Assembly (NCBI RefSeq): GCF_024139115.2
Contig: NC_085141.1
Span: 34,850,120 to 34,914,119, forward strand
Origin: Armigeres subalbatus
Taxonomy: Eukaryota; Arthropoda; Insecta; Diptera; Culicidae
Direction of reading: 5' to 3'
Length of the DNA stretch: 64,000 nt
In this document: piece after piece, positions 51,001 to 62,639 of the stretch
Layout: each line of letters opens with the position of its first letter
Position numbering within the stretch: the stretch's first letter is position 1
The notes under the pieces: generated by a model
What the model was told of the DNA's origin: nothing
Seen by the model: only the letters and a program-made list of their open reading frames with translations
Databases searched by the model: none
Position numbers and translations under genes: made by a program

Positions 51001-52345
51001 TTTGGATTGGTTTGGATTGGTTTGAATTGGCTTTGGATTGGCTTTGGATTGGCTTTGGTTTGGATTGGTTTGGATTTGGTTTGGATTGGTTTGGATTGGT
51101 TTGGATTGGTTTGGATTGAATTTGGATTGGTTTGGATTGGTTTGGATTGGTTTGGTTTGGTTGGTTTGGTTTGGATTGGATATGGATTGGATATGGATTG
51201 GTTTGGATTGGTTTGTGTTGGTTTGTATTGGTTTGGATTGGATGTGGTTTGATTTGGATTGGTTTGGATTGGTTTGGATTGGTTTGGATTGGTTTGGATT
51301 GGTTTGGATTGGATTTGGATTGGTTTGGATTGGTTTGGATTGGTTTAGATTGGTTTGGATTGGTTTGGATTGGATTTGGATTGGTTTCGATTGGTTCGGT
51401 TGAATTTCGATTGGTTTGGTTGGAATCAGATTTGATTTGGATTGGAATCAGATTGGTTTGGATTGGTTTGGATTGGTTGGATTGGTTTGGATTGGTTTGG
51501 ATTGGTTTGCATTAGATTTGGATTGGATTGGTTTGGATTGGTTTGGATTGGTTTGGATTGGTTTGGGTTGGTTTGGATTGGTTTGGATTGGTTTAGATTG
51601 GTTTGGATTGGTTTGGTTTGGATTGGATTGGGTTGGTTTGGATTGGTTTGGATTGGTTTGGATTGGTTTGATTGGTTTGGATTTGGTTGTGGTTGGATTG
51701 GATTTGGATTTGAATTGTAGTTGGATTGGATTTGGATTGGATTTAATTGGAGTTAGATTGGATTTGGATTGGATTTGGATTTGATTTGGATTAGATTTGA
51801 ATTGGATTTGGATAGGAATTGGATTGGATTTGGATTGGATTTGGATTGGATTTGGATTGGATTGGGTTTGGATTGAATTTGGATTGGATTTGGATTGGAT
51901 TTGGATTGGATTTAAATTGGATTTGGATTGGATTTGGATTGGATTTGGATTTGGATTGGATTTGGATTGGATTTGGATTGGATTTGGATTGGATTTGGAT
52001 TGGATTTGGATTGGATTTGGATTGGATTTGGATTGGATTTGGATTGGATTTGGATTGGATTTGGATTGGATTTGAATTGGCTTTGGATTTGCTTTGGATT
52101 GGATTTGGATTTGGATTGGATTTGGATTGGATTTGGATTGGATTTGGATTGGAATTGGATTGGATTTGGATTTGGATTGGATATGGATTGGATTTGGATT
52201 GGATTTGTATTGGATTTGGATTGGATATGGATTGGATTTGGATTGGATTGTGTTTGGATTGAGTTTGGATTTAATTCGGACTTGATTTTGGTTTGGATTG
52301 TTTTTTTGATTTATTTTTGATTGGATTTGAATTGAATTTTGTTGG
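48010..52345 (+). repeat. GT-rich satellite of 10- and 11-bp units, 4.3 kb
   Basis: Core units are TTTGGATTGG (10 bp) and ATTTGGATTGG (11 bp). The 11-mer dominates at about 48400-48550, 48725-49080 and 51700-52260; the 10-mer at about 48555-48720 and 49085-51690. The edges grade into diverged sequence. The + strand has very few C bases. Long ORFs in all frames (up to 382 codons) arise because the units lack stop codons. Confidence 0.95.
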
Positions 52346-52364
52346 GATTTGGGTAATTCCCACC

Positions 52365-52440
52365 TGTAAAGCTACAATCAAGTGGTGGAATTCAATAGGA
52401 TAGTTCTATGACGAGTGAAGATATTCTACTGAAAAGCTTT
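52365..52440 (+). repeat. Diverged dispersed-repeat fragment
   Basis: TACAATCAAGTGGTGGAATT followed by an ATGACGAGTGAAG-like block resembles 3976-4040. Low certainty. Confidence 0.3.
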
Positions 52441-55040
52441 AAATAATTGTCTTTATCTGAATTCATGTTTTGAATATGACAAAATAAAAATAGTGCAACA
52501 TGGGTATTCTTCTCGTACATCCTTGATTCTTAAAAATAAAATAATTAATAATCATAGAGGGATTTTGTAATGTTAAATGAGGAAAATTAAGCATTGCACG
52601 GTTTGTTGAATTATGTTTCTAAAGTCATAATGGTCAAGATTTCATGAATTACGAAGCATGACCATATCCAACTATTTTGATGACAATTTTGTATGCATGT
52701 ACGATTTCATTGGTCCATTATTTTATATCTACCACACCTCATCCTATCAGGGTCACTCAATCCAGCTGCCACATTAATCCATCCGCGACATAGTTATTCC
52801 ATTCGTGTGTCGCCGCACTCGATCGCACAATTTTATTACTTCCTCGATAGCACCTTGTCATAAAACAGTTAAGCCCTCCTAAGACTGCACCCATTCGGGT
52901 CTCTGAAGAAACGCATCGTATGAGGTCCTCTTGCACGCATTCGCCTCCTTTTTCAACTTCATTCGTTTCGTCGAAACAACGGGTCCCAGCGGTCTATTTT
53001 TATCACCATCATCAATGCTGCCTGCTGAGGCTGCGTGATCGTAACTCAACGCGTCAAACGATGGCGCGCGCCCCGACACGATCGATAAAATGCAATCGAC
53101 GACAAAAGCGATGACAGGAAATCTCGTTTTTAAGATATGACTTTGCTTCGCGCTTTGATGTTTTATATTCGGAGGGGATTGTTTGATCACTCAACGACAG
53201 GTTATTAGAGCCCTTTCCCCGACACTAAATGGGTGGGTACGGTCAGATCCATTGATGGTTCCGATAAAGCCGAAAACGGAAGGTGTGAAAAGGAAGCTCA
53301 AACAACGAAATGATTGGTTCTGGGAAATCGATCGGACGATAAGGGCAGTGTCGGAGGAGACCTCGTCAAACGTTTCCAATTAGGTAACCGTACATTACCA
53401 GCAGTGCAAGTCGGTTCCGTCGTGGGAATGACTGCCAAAGGGAACAATGACGGTGTTGTCCCAGTTTTTGCTGCACATCTGCTCTCGAAGGTGGGAATCA
53501 TAGCCCCCCAGCCAGTCAGTCAGTGCCAGTGGTGGGTTTGGGACTTGGACGACGATGGGATGACACTGATCTTGCATGCGCGATTATCATCCTGGCTTCG
53601 CTTTCGAGACAACTAGACAAATTAGGGTGCACCAAAGAATATTACACAGTTTGCAATTTCAGACTTTTAGAACATTAGTGCCGTCCGTAAGTCAGTAGTT
53701 AGACATGATTTGTTTAGCTTCGTGACTTGACCATACGTTATGGTAGTTTTTAATATTTTTGCTATTTTCAAATATGTAACACTCACGGTGTAGTGGCGAA
53801 ACGATAAACAAAGTAAGGATAAACTTAGCCGAACAGTATTTTTTCGGTATTTTTTGTTTTTCAAACCATGGTCTGCCAAACATATTCTTTGTACCAGTTT
53901 ATTTATCTACTAAATTGCCGTAAGTATTACCTTTTTTCGGGGCGGTATAACAATAAGTTTAATCAAAAATAATTAATGAACGTTAAGTGTGCTGCCAAGA
54001 TTTCTGGTGCAGCAGATACAAAAATGTTTGCACCTGTTTGATCGTGAAACCCGTTTCTACTGTGTTACGCAAGAAAATGTACAGTAGCCGGCTATTATCG
54101 AGCTTGCCAAAATTAATATAACTGACCAAGGTGAAAAAATGGCATGACGCGAATGGGTTGCTGAAGCGAAATTTAAAATTTTTAAATCCAGAAGGCAGAA
54201 CCCACGTTATTGGTTGATTGTAGTGCCATGTGGTGCCATGATTGTGCATGATGGTCTTCAATGCGGATTGGATTAGTTATCAACGTGTCGAAGACAAAGT
54301 ACTTTTTCATGAATTATTAAGTCTTCTCGAAAAAAAATCGTTTTTTTTTTCAAAATATTTATTAGCCGCAGAAATTCAAAGTGGGTTTTCAGTCTAATTT
54401 GAGAGTGGCGTGATTTGCCCATCACCACCCCCCCGCCCCATTGAGTATCCATTTCCACTACCACGATTTTTCCAATAAAGAATTCCAGCTTAGGGCCACC
54501 CTACTGTGAAGGCCCAAAAGCAAGAAGGCGATGACGGAGCAACAAAGGAATTGAACAAAACGGAACAAGTCGTACCACTTAAATGGCGCAAAGCTTGTCC
54601 CTCATGACTTGATTCCTGTTCGCTGCCGTTGTTGGCAGCAGTTCCAAAAGCATTATTATCGTTATTATACAGGCGCTATCCGAGCTTGTGTGTTTACTCG
54701 CTAGGCGCTCCACCACCACCCTCCGCTGTTGCATAATGGGGTATGTGCAGAGAAATAAGAAGAAATAAAGAGTGGTTGCACGGAACGTGAACGTGTAATG
54801 AACCAGCTCAGAGGAGAAAAATAGGAAACGTAAAACAGCACCAATGACCTGGAAAACTAGTTCTGAGATAAAGGTTTCAAAACGTTATTAGTACACAGTT
54901 TCGTTTTCCCGTATTTGTTGTTTAGTTGAATATCAAATCGATTTTTTTTTCAGATTCAGTTATATATTTTTTCCCAATTTAGATGTTTAAAATAAATCAA
55001 GGATTGTCCGTTATTTCCAAAACTAAATTCTGGAAAAGAA
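52441..55040. other. 2.6 kb without recognised gene
   Basis: Several 60-100-codon ORFs, none with recognisable domains. No tandem repeat of note. Confidence 0.45.
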
Positions 55041-55045
55041 AACCC

Positions 55046-55300
55046 AGATTAATCCACCTAGCAGTGATGATGCCTTTCTCGTGCATTATAAAATATATTG
55101 AAAAAATAATATTAGAAAGGTCAAAAAAGCTCTTAAGGGGATCACATTTTTCGATCATTTTGCATGTCGTTGCATTGATTTTAATCACATTGGCACAATT
55201 AAAAAAAACAGATTAGTCCACCTAGCGGTGATGATGCCTTTCTCGCTCATTATAAAATTTGTCGTGAAAAATTCTTTAGAGAGGTCAAATAGAACAAATA
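55046..55300 (+). repeat. Two adjacent AATCCACCTAGCGG family copies
   Basis: Cores at about 55050 and 55213 (GATTARTCCACCTAGC, then GGTGATGATGCCTTTCTCG) lie about 163 bp apart in the same orientation, each followed by the AAAGGTCAAA-type stretch. Confidence 0.75.
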
Positions 55301-56175
55301 TAAAGCAATTAATCGTCATAAAATCGGATGTAGACGAAATCAGAGGCAGATAAAATTGTTGCAGGTTTGTTCCGCGAGTCATGTAATAATCATGGAGAAG
55401 GACTTTTCTTTTAGTTCAGTATCCCTACTATGGTGAGCTATGAAAATAGTCACCAGTAGGGACTGAAGAGACACAGTTAGTTGCTGGTCGATAATTGACT
55501 TCATGTATTCTCGATCACGTCTTAAATAGCTTACACAATCTACATGCTGTATTTGGTAGAAAAGAGACAACTGGAGTGACACTTGTAAAAAGTGCTCATC
55601 TTACAATTTTGGTGGCCGGTGGTCTTACCCGTAATGTGTTGGGCTAGACCCTACGTTAGAACGAAAGAGGTAAGAAAGAGAATTCTATAACTGTGGCTCG
55701 GGCGCCGCATATGGTTGCAATTTCATAGCTTGCATTTTGGAGTGCATTGATCGAAATAAGTAATTTGAGTATATGATTTATTGACTTGAAGCATGTTACG
55801 TATCAGTGGTTCTCAAGTACCATGACAAAATTTTAACATGCTAAAAATCGAGTCATCACTGTATCTTTTACATATTCGTTCATGGAATGATGCTATGGCA
55901 GTTTCATTGCAAAGAATTGAAAATATTTTTTTTAAGTTAAATTGTAAACAAATAATCAATCAAAAGCCTGAATGTGTGTGTGTACAAACTAACCCCCACT
56001 GTCTGGCAGTGATGTTATGGAAGAAAGCTGTCTGTTAAAACAGTCAGATTTAATCCGGGAGTTAGAAAGTGCTAGCTCTACTGCAGCTCCAGTGACCCAT
56101 TTCAGAGTGCCTGGTATTTCATGTCCACTCCGAGGTCACTATCACTAACAGTAAGCCCCGCCTGGTTATGCTACC
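55301..56175. other. No gene recognised
   Basis: Unique-looking. It contains one member of a 23-bp direct repeat (55952-55974) whose other member is at 58156-58178. Confidence 0.45.
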
Positions 56176-56404
56176 CACAGATAAAAATATGTTGTGATTT
56201 TAAATGTATTTTCATGCACATATTTGGAGCATGCAAATAAACGTAAGATTCAATCGATATGAGTGTTCTTCCGAATCAAAATGAATTTAAGCTGTGCTTG
56301 CTTGTAAAATTCAATCAAATTCAATTGAATATCGAATGTTTATTCGTTTGTTGGGACCAGCTGCAATGTTACACGTAGTTGAATTTTCAAAATTATTTGC
56401 TGTG
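56176..56404 (+). mobile_element. CACAG-ended MITE, uninterrupted copy (229 bp)
   Basis: CACAGATAAAAATATGTTGT at one end and, inverted, CACAGCAAATAATTTTGAAA at the other. It is the intact counterpart of 7859-8357 and supplies the empty site for the nested TTAA MITE at 56340-56343. Confidence 0.88.
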
Positions 56405-56903
56405 CCGTTTATCAAATGGATACAGGTATCATAATCAAACTTCCGGATTTAAAATATATATAATATATTTGAAATCCAGCGCGCATTTAATTTAATTCAT
56501 TATACCATTCATTATACTTATAATACATATAATACATATAATTTTAATATGAATCATTAGAATAAATAATGGAATTCTCTCACCAAATTTCCGTTTGTGA
56601 AAAGTTCATTTCATCTACCGTTTGTCCGAGATGATCTCAGACACTAGTATTTTTTTTTGGGTTTTGATCCAATATTAGGAAGCGTTCAAAATTTGAAACA
56701 TGGAACTCTTGAATTCTGAAAAGATTAAATAAAAAGAACAAATGCAGTATCAAACAATATGACACATTGTTTTTATCCTTTTTAAATTTAACATTATGAA
56801 GCAAAAATCCTGCTCCGTCTTGGATAAGGAGGAAGGAAATATGTCTAATGTTTATATTGGAAGGACCTTACTAGTAAAGTGATTGTTGACTCATATTTAA
56901 CGC

Positions 56904-57055
56904 CTAGAGGGTGTTAAATCCGATGCTGAAGACTTGAACAGGTTATTTAGTAATGGGGAATTTGATAGCTTGTTTTATGAAATGCGAGGCATTCTTGAGA
57001 AAAGCCCATCTATATCAAAGAACTCCGAAGCTGTCTTTCCTTTTCCTCTTAACTG
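56904..57055 (+). pseudogene. Possible degenerate coding relic, unknown
   Basis: About 50 codons without a stop, with protein-like composition: DAEDLNRLFSNGEFDSLFYE then MRGILEKSPS. It is preceded by a stop and ends in TGA, with no ATG at its start. I do not recognise the family. It could be an exon, an old pseudogene or chance. Confidence 0.2.
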
Positions 57056-57699
57056 AAGTTTCTTCAATGTCATCAAACTCCGGAAAAGCCCTTTGGATTG
57101 GGATATCACTGCACTGGGACGATTCTTGATATGATTACAATTCTATGACAGAGCTCAAAATGAAAACGGTATGAAGTCCTAGTTCTAAACTTAACTTATA
57201 GATGAACAATATATGACTTTAATCACTAGCATTTAAAACAACATAAAATATAAAAATAGAAATATATAATATTTAATTTGAAAATAATTCAAACAACATA
57301 AGTAAGAGTTGCAATATTCAATAATCAATACTCCTCATCTATGGCAAAGTAAACAAAAAGAACTCGTAACATAGGGCTATATTACGCAAAACCCGGGCTT
57401 TGCAAATATTCTTTAGCGCTTCAAAATATGTATTGAAATTAATGCTCAGATTCTTCAATTGTAAAAATGCTACTGATTTTGTTGTATTTTAACCAATTCA
57501 CAAAAAAAAACACATAGAATAATTAGATAAAAGTTCAGTTTCTACTGAAATACACAAACAAATAGGACATTATTGTAAAAAAGTGGGTGTGGGTTACGAC
57601 TTCATTTACACTATAAATAACCTCTGGATGCACTTACTATACTATAGTCAAATTTCTATAGGAATCGATATAAACATATAAACTGGTGGAGCTTACCTT

Positions 57700-57990
57700 G
57701 ATCTTACCTTGGATGGTAACATACTTATCTTTCAAGTTCAACCCGAGCACTTAGCGAGCATCTCTTCTTTACAATTGCGTCTTTCCTCGCAACAACCACC
57801 TCCTTTTGGATAAGTTTGAGACCATCCTGACCGCCAGTTCCAGATTAATGTCCAAAAAGATAGTAGGTATCGACAGTTCTGGCAAGCTCGTCCATACCGT
57901 CGCCGTTGGTGATATTGGCACTCTTGGCATCGGCAAATCCTGATTTCAGGTTCCGACCTACGTTGAGCTTTACGATGAAATCGTCATGTA
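57700..57990 (-). pseudogene. Possible degenerate coding relic, unknown
   Basis: One minus-strand frame reads DDFIVKLNVGRNLKSGFADA and DGMDELARTVDTYYLF, then a single stop, then LIQKEVVVARKDAIVKKRC. The sequence is locally less AT-rich than its surroundings. No family recognised; it may be a decayed exon or processed pseudogene. Confidence 0.25.
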
Positions 57991-58706
57991 AGCGTTAATC
58001 GAAAAGATTCTTGCAAAATCAGAGCCACAATTCAAACAAATCAAAACATGTTTTTTTCGGAAAAAAAATGAAAGATTTGACAACAGAGAAAAAAACGACC
58101 TTTCGCGCGCACAGCCTACTCTCTCAGGTCGGCTTCGGACTATCTAGGAATATTCATAATCAATCAAAAGCCTGAATGCGTCCATTTTTGAAAGAATTAA
58201 AACCAAAAATAGTGAACTATTTAAATTACACATCTTCCAAAATCTAAAAAAAAAAATCACGGTGTCTTTGAAATATTGAGAATGTAGCTAAAACTATTTT
58301 GAGAGCCTATTCCGACTACAAGCTTTATCAGGACAAAGCTATAATAAGGAGGCTCTTGATGTCAAAGTTGTCGTGTAACATCTCGTAATCTAAAAAAACT
58401 GCAAGCGTCACCTTTTAGATAACCAAGAATGTTCAAACGTATGTAGCAAGCATTTTTGACAAACTACATCCTACTTAAATTATTATTAGGACGTACTTCA
58501 TCATTATCGGATAATAGTAAAAGAGTAAAAAATGGATTACCTGATAACTTTCCTTCTGTTGTAGTAAAGAGTTTGCTATAAATGTTTGTTTGTGTGTATT
58601 AGCATTAGGGTAGGCGTAAAGTTATTGCACTGTGACGTTCAACACATATATGTAATGATATGGAAATGCTAATATCATCTTCCAAACTTGGACGTACATG
58701 TTCATG

Positions 58707-58851
58707 CAGGGCCGGATTTATGGGGGGGCCGGGGGGGCCATGGCCCCGGGCCCCCACAAATCTTATGTACCAAAACCAACCTTTTTTGTACATTTTGGGG
58801 CCCCCACAAGCTGTCGGCCCCGGGGCCCCCTTCCGGCTAAATCCGGTCCTG
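58707..58851. mobile_element. hAT MITE, CAGGGCCGGATTTA ends, 8-bp TSD
   Basis: Ends CAGGGCCGGATTTA and, inverted, CAGGACCGGATTTA, with a very G/C-rich interior. TGTTCATG is duplicated at 58699-58706 and 58852-58859. Termini and 8-bp TSD match hAT. The intact right arm of the host element shows the unoccupied sequence CATGAACATG. Confidence 0.93.
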
Positions 58852-59138
58852 TGTTCATGATAGAATTAGAGGCGAAAGTACTGGCCACTGGCCAGTGGAG
58901 ATATATCAGCTTCCACACTGATATTCTTCCCTCCCCCTTCATACGGGAGCTTGGCAGAAGGAAGGTCGTGTGATATGTGCCATCACAAATATTGTTCTCC
59001 GCTCGCTTTCAAATCGACTTCTATAAAAACATTCTTCATGCCTGCCGTATCCTAACGGAACTATCAATTCTATACTTTCGCCTCTAATTCTATCATGAAC
59101 ATGTACGTCCAAGTTTGGAAGATGATATTAGCATTTCC

Positions 59139-59336
59139 AAAAGATATTTTAGTTACTAGATAAAGATTGTCGCTGTCGTCGCTGTCCGGAACATCTTTTG
59201 CTGGCGAGGATAGGGGAGCTAAATGTCAAAGAAGGAAAATCCATACGATTTGACAGGTATGTACCACACATGTTTCGGACAGCAGAACAAAGGGAACCGA
59301 AGCGACAATCTTTATCTAGTAACTAAAATATCTTTT
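59139..59336 (+). mobile_element. AAAAGATATTTTAG MITE, copy B
   Basis: 198 bp, ends as in copy A, with a perfect 8-bp duplication GCATTTCC at 59131-59138 and 59337-59344. Inserted in the right arm of the long-TIR element; the intact left arm gives the empty site. Confidence 0.93.
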
Positions 59337-59355
59337 GCATTTCCATATCATTGTA

Positions 59356-59824
59356 AATCGTTTAACTTCACGTAGAAGTAACACACACGAAATCAATAAT
59401 TTAGTACATATATGTAGTTTTGTATAGGTTAAGATCGATTCAAAAGCTCCGATTAGAAACGAACCCTTATTTTCCCGCCATCTATCTTTATAAAAGAGCA
59501 CCTCCCGAAAGTTGGAGCATTATTCAAAAAAATCCATCTTGCTCGACCGGTCACCGAAATTAATTAGAAGTTAAATTAGAAGTAGTAAATGTAATGAATG
59601 TATTGTTAGTTGCCCAATAAAATGTCTGTTTTGTAGTAATATGTGTTTAAAGCAAATAAACTGTTTGTAAACCCGTTAAAGTGCTGTGAAATTTGTTTCA
59701 AAAGCTTTAAACCGAAGAACAGAATCCGTTTGTGCGTTGCAATTATTGCACGATTATCACACCGGTAAAGGCGTACTGTGTGTCGGAGTTTGGTGCTAGA
59801 ACGCTATTTCCGGGGGTCACAACA
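59356..59824 (+). mobile_element. Possible BEL/Pao-type 5' LTR
   Basis: TATAAAAG at about 59491, AATAAAAT at about 59616 and a terminal ACAACA are arranged as in an LTR. Directly after it, TTGGTGCCATGACCAGGA at 59825-59842 resembles the primer-binding/leader sequence that follows BEL/Pao LTRs. No second LTR lies in the window, so the start is unknown and the call is tentative. Confidence 0.35.
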
Positions 59825-60294
59825 TTGGTGCCATGACCAGGATAGCGTTTCTTTGGAAACTTCCGACGCCAATAAGCCATTTGGGTCAATGGACAATTGG
59901 TTTGGCGCCATTCTCGGAGAATACAAAGGTGAAAGGCGCCATTGCTATATTCGTGAATTCACTGGGGCTGCCATCACGAATATCGCACATCAGGAACTAT
60001 TGGGCGCAGCCATAGCTGTTTTTGGAGTTGGTTTCGAGGAGAGATTGAATAATTATTCAAGGCTTGTTTGACAGGCCTACAAGATGAGGACCTGTCCAAC
60101 GAATTACATTTCTCTATTCATTTCTACCTGGTCATTTCTTGGTTCTACTTCTTTAAACTACTTCGACGGAGTTTTCGGTGGCCGGATTCTTCAACGTGCA
60201 ATTTGGACAACTGGTGGACGATAAAGGACAATCTAGGGCTCTCTGAACGCTAACGAAGTAGACGGCTCTGTGCAAGGCGCATTAACGCTCGTAA
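59825..60294 (+). other. Leader-like region downstream of the putative LTR
   Basis: No clear ORF family. It continues, across the LINE insertion, into the tandem units starting at 62161. Confidence 0.35.
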
Positions 60295-60312
60295 GGTGTT
60301 TCCGGCATCAGG

Positions 60313-61714
60313 TTACACGGAGCTTCGAAGACATTCTCAATCAAGAGAATGTTTTTGACCCTTCGTTGGGAACTAATTTGGATGAAGTGAGATCTATTAC
60401 TAGAAAATTTAAAAATATGAAAGCCCCGGGTGATGATGGTATTTTTTACATACTTAACAAAAAACTTCCTGAGAGCTCTTTATCCTTTTTGGTTAATTTA
60501 TTTAACAAATGTTTTCAATTGGCATACTTCCCAGATAAATGGAAAAACGCCAAAGTTGTTCCAATTTTGAAGCCGGACAAAAATCCAGCTGAGGCTTCTA
60601 GTTATCGCCCAATCAGTTTGCTTTCTTCAATAAGCAAACTGTTTGAAAAGGTTTTTGTTTAAATAGAATGATGGTTCATATTAATGACAATTCTATTTTT
60701 GCTGATGAGCAATTTGGTTTTCGCCATGGGCATTCAATCACTCATCAGATCTGAAGATCACCACTCAACAAATCTGAAGGATATATTACACTGGAGTTGC
60801 TCTTCTTGATATAGAGAAAGCATTTGACAGTGTTTGGCATGAAGGTTTGATTGTAAAATTGATGAATTTTAATTTTCCTCTGTACATTATTAAACTGATC
60901 CAAAATTATTTATCATATCGCTCACTGCAGGTAAACTATCAGAATTCTAAATCTGATAGATTACCAGTAAGAGCTGGTGTTCCCCAAGGCAGCATACTGG
61001 GGCCCATTTTGTATAACATTTTACTTCTGACTTACCTGATTTACCACCAGGGTGTCAAAAACCTTTGTTTGCAGATGACACAGGTCTCTCACCCAAAGGG
61101 CGTAGCCTTCGTGTCATTTGTAGTAGATTGCAAAAAAGTTTGGATATTTTCTCCACCTACTTGCAAAAATGGAAAATTTCCTGAATGCTTCCAAAACTCA
61201 GCTTATAATTTTCCCACATAATCCGAGAGCTTCTTATTTGAAACCTTCTAGCAGACATATTGTCACTACGAATGGGGCTCCAATTAATTGGTCTAGCGAA
61301 GCTAAATATTTAGGACTTCTGCTAGATCAAAAATTAACTTTTAAAAATCACATTGAAGGCCTTCAAGCCAAATGTAACAAATATATTAAGTGTCTATATC
61401 CACTTATAAACAGAAAATCAGAACTTTGTCTTAAGAACAAACTTTTGATTTACAAACAAATTTTTAGACCTGCCATGTTGTATGCTGTGCCAATATGGAC
61501 TAGTTGCTGCAATACCAGAAAGAAGGCACTTCAGAGGATTCAAAATAAAATTCTGAAAATGATTCTGAAGTTGCCTCCGTGGTATAGTACCAATGAACTT
61601 CATAGAATTTCTAATATTGAGACATTGCAACAAATGTCCAACAAAATAATTTCCAATTTTAGACAAAAATCGTTGCAATATTCTATTGCAACGATTAACT
61701 CCTTATACCATTAG
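60313..61714 (+). pseudogene. LINE ORF2 RT domain, frame-broken
   Basis: Readable blocks: FKNMKAPGDDGIFYILNKKL, KNAKVVPILKPDKNP, SYRPISLLSSISKLFEKV; then after a frameshift FADEQFGFRHGHS, LLDIEKAFDSVWHEGLIVKL, RAGVPQGSILGPILYN, and a broken catalytic region near 61065-61085 where FADD should be. The C-terminal part SEAKYLGLLLDQKLTFKNHI to SNFRQKSLQYSIATINSLY is intact to 61714. At least four frame breaks. The family lacks RNase H in what is present. Confidence 0.88.
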
Positions 61715-61846
61715 TATAAAATAGGTTAAGATTAGTTTAAGTTGAAAACATTGTAATTCCTACATGGTTCAATTAAACCAGAGGAAAAATTCTAACTGCC
61801 AGAGGCAATTGAAATGTATTAATAATAACTAAAAATATAACATAGC

Positions 61847-62044
61847 AAAAGATATTTTAGTTACTAGATAAAGATTGTCGCTGTCGTCGCTGTCCGGAAC
61901 ATCTTTTGCTGGCGAGGATAGGGGAGCTAAATGTCAAAGAAGTAAAATCCATGCGATTTGACAGGTATGTACCACACATGTTTCGGACAGCAGAACAAAG
62001 GGAACAGTAGGGACAATCTTTATCTAGTAACTAAAATATCTTTT
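61847..62044 (+). mobile_element. AAAAGATATTTTAG MITE, copy C
   Basis: 198 bp, same orientation as copy B, differing at a few positions. AACATAGC is duplicated at 61839-61846 and 62045-62052. Nested in the LINE 3' UTR, so it is younger than that insertion. Confidence 0.93.
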
Positions 62045-62160
62045 AACATAGCAAATAAGGATGATAAAGAAAACACGGAACACCTAGTCTAAGAGATGAA
62101 TGAATGTATTAGATAATTATCAAATAAAATTAGTTAAAAAAAAATTAAAAAAAAAAAAAA

Positions 62161-62590
62161 GGTGTTTCCGGCGGTGTTTGCTGACCAGAATATTAGTATA
62201 CAATGCCTTTTAGACAGGCTCATTAGGTGAGTCCCTGTCCATCAAACGTACTTTTTTCTGGAAAGTGCTTCGCTGGTTTAATTTTACAGCTCTCGAGCTC
62301 TCGTACGGTGTTGCTGGCGGTGTGGACCATTGATCCGAGAGATTGTATTATTGTACAAGGCCTGTTAGACGGGATCACCAGGTGAGTTTCTGTCCAATCA
62401 AATACTTTTCTCTGGAAGGTGCTTCGCTTGTTAAATTTTACAGCTCGTGTGGTGTTGCTGGCGGTGTAGACTTTGCTGCCCAGAGATTGTATTATATAGT
62501 ATACAAGGCCTGTAAGACAGGCTCACCAGGTGAGTCCCTGTCCATCAAATATACTTTCTCTGGAAGGTCCCTGGTTATTTTTCCACAGCT
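62161..62590 (+). repeat. Three tandem 145-bp units with splice-like signals
   Basis: Units start GGTGTTTCCGGCGG (62161), GGTGTTGCTGGCGG (62307) and GGTGTTGCTGGCGG (62451). Each contains AG|GTGAGT followed 59-63 nt later by a pyrimidine-rich stretch and CAG|CTC: putative introns 62227-62289, 62382-62443 and 62530-62588. The intervening exon-like parts are not open in a common frame. Function unknown; position suggests a retroelement leader. Confidence 0.75.
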
Positions 62591-62639
62591 CTTTACTGAT
62601 CTCGTGAATTCCGTTCGGTGCAACGTCGACGTCGACATC

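Larger units (their letters stand above)
56405..58654. other. AT-rich stretch with two faint coding-like relics
   Basis: Mostly featureless; the two relics are listed separately. Confidence 0.4.
58655..59351. mobile_element. Long-TIR element hit by two other MITEs
   Basis: Arms beginning ATGATATGGAAATGCTAATA run inward about 72 bp to GAGGCGAAAGTA on both sides; TGTA flanks both ends (58651-58654, 59352-59355). The left arm is split by a 145-bp hAT MITE and the right arm by a 198-bp MITE. Without them and their duplications the host element is about 338 bp. Confidence 0.85.
60307..62160 (+). mobile_element. 5'-truncated Jockey-clade LINE (Juan-like), 12-bp TSD
   Basis: GGTGTTTCCGGC at 60295-60306 is repeated at 62161-62172, right after a poly(A) tail ending at 62160. 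The element starts within ORF2 before the RT core and runs to its 3' UTR. A 198-bp MITE is nested in the 3' UTR. Partial copies of the same family lie at 8815-9230 and 18460-19092. Confidence 0.93.

Noticed and set aside
48407..52320. Many ORFs up to 382 codons rich in W, I, G, L, D, F as membrane proteins
   Set aside because: The satellite units lack stop codons, so overlapping frames are all open; no start context, no domain, no non-repeat sequence.
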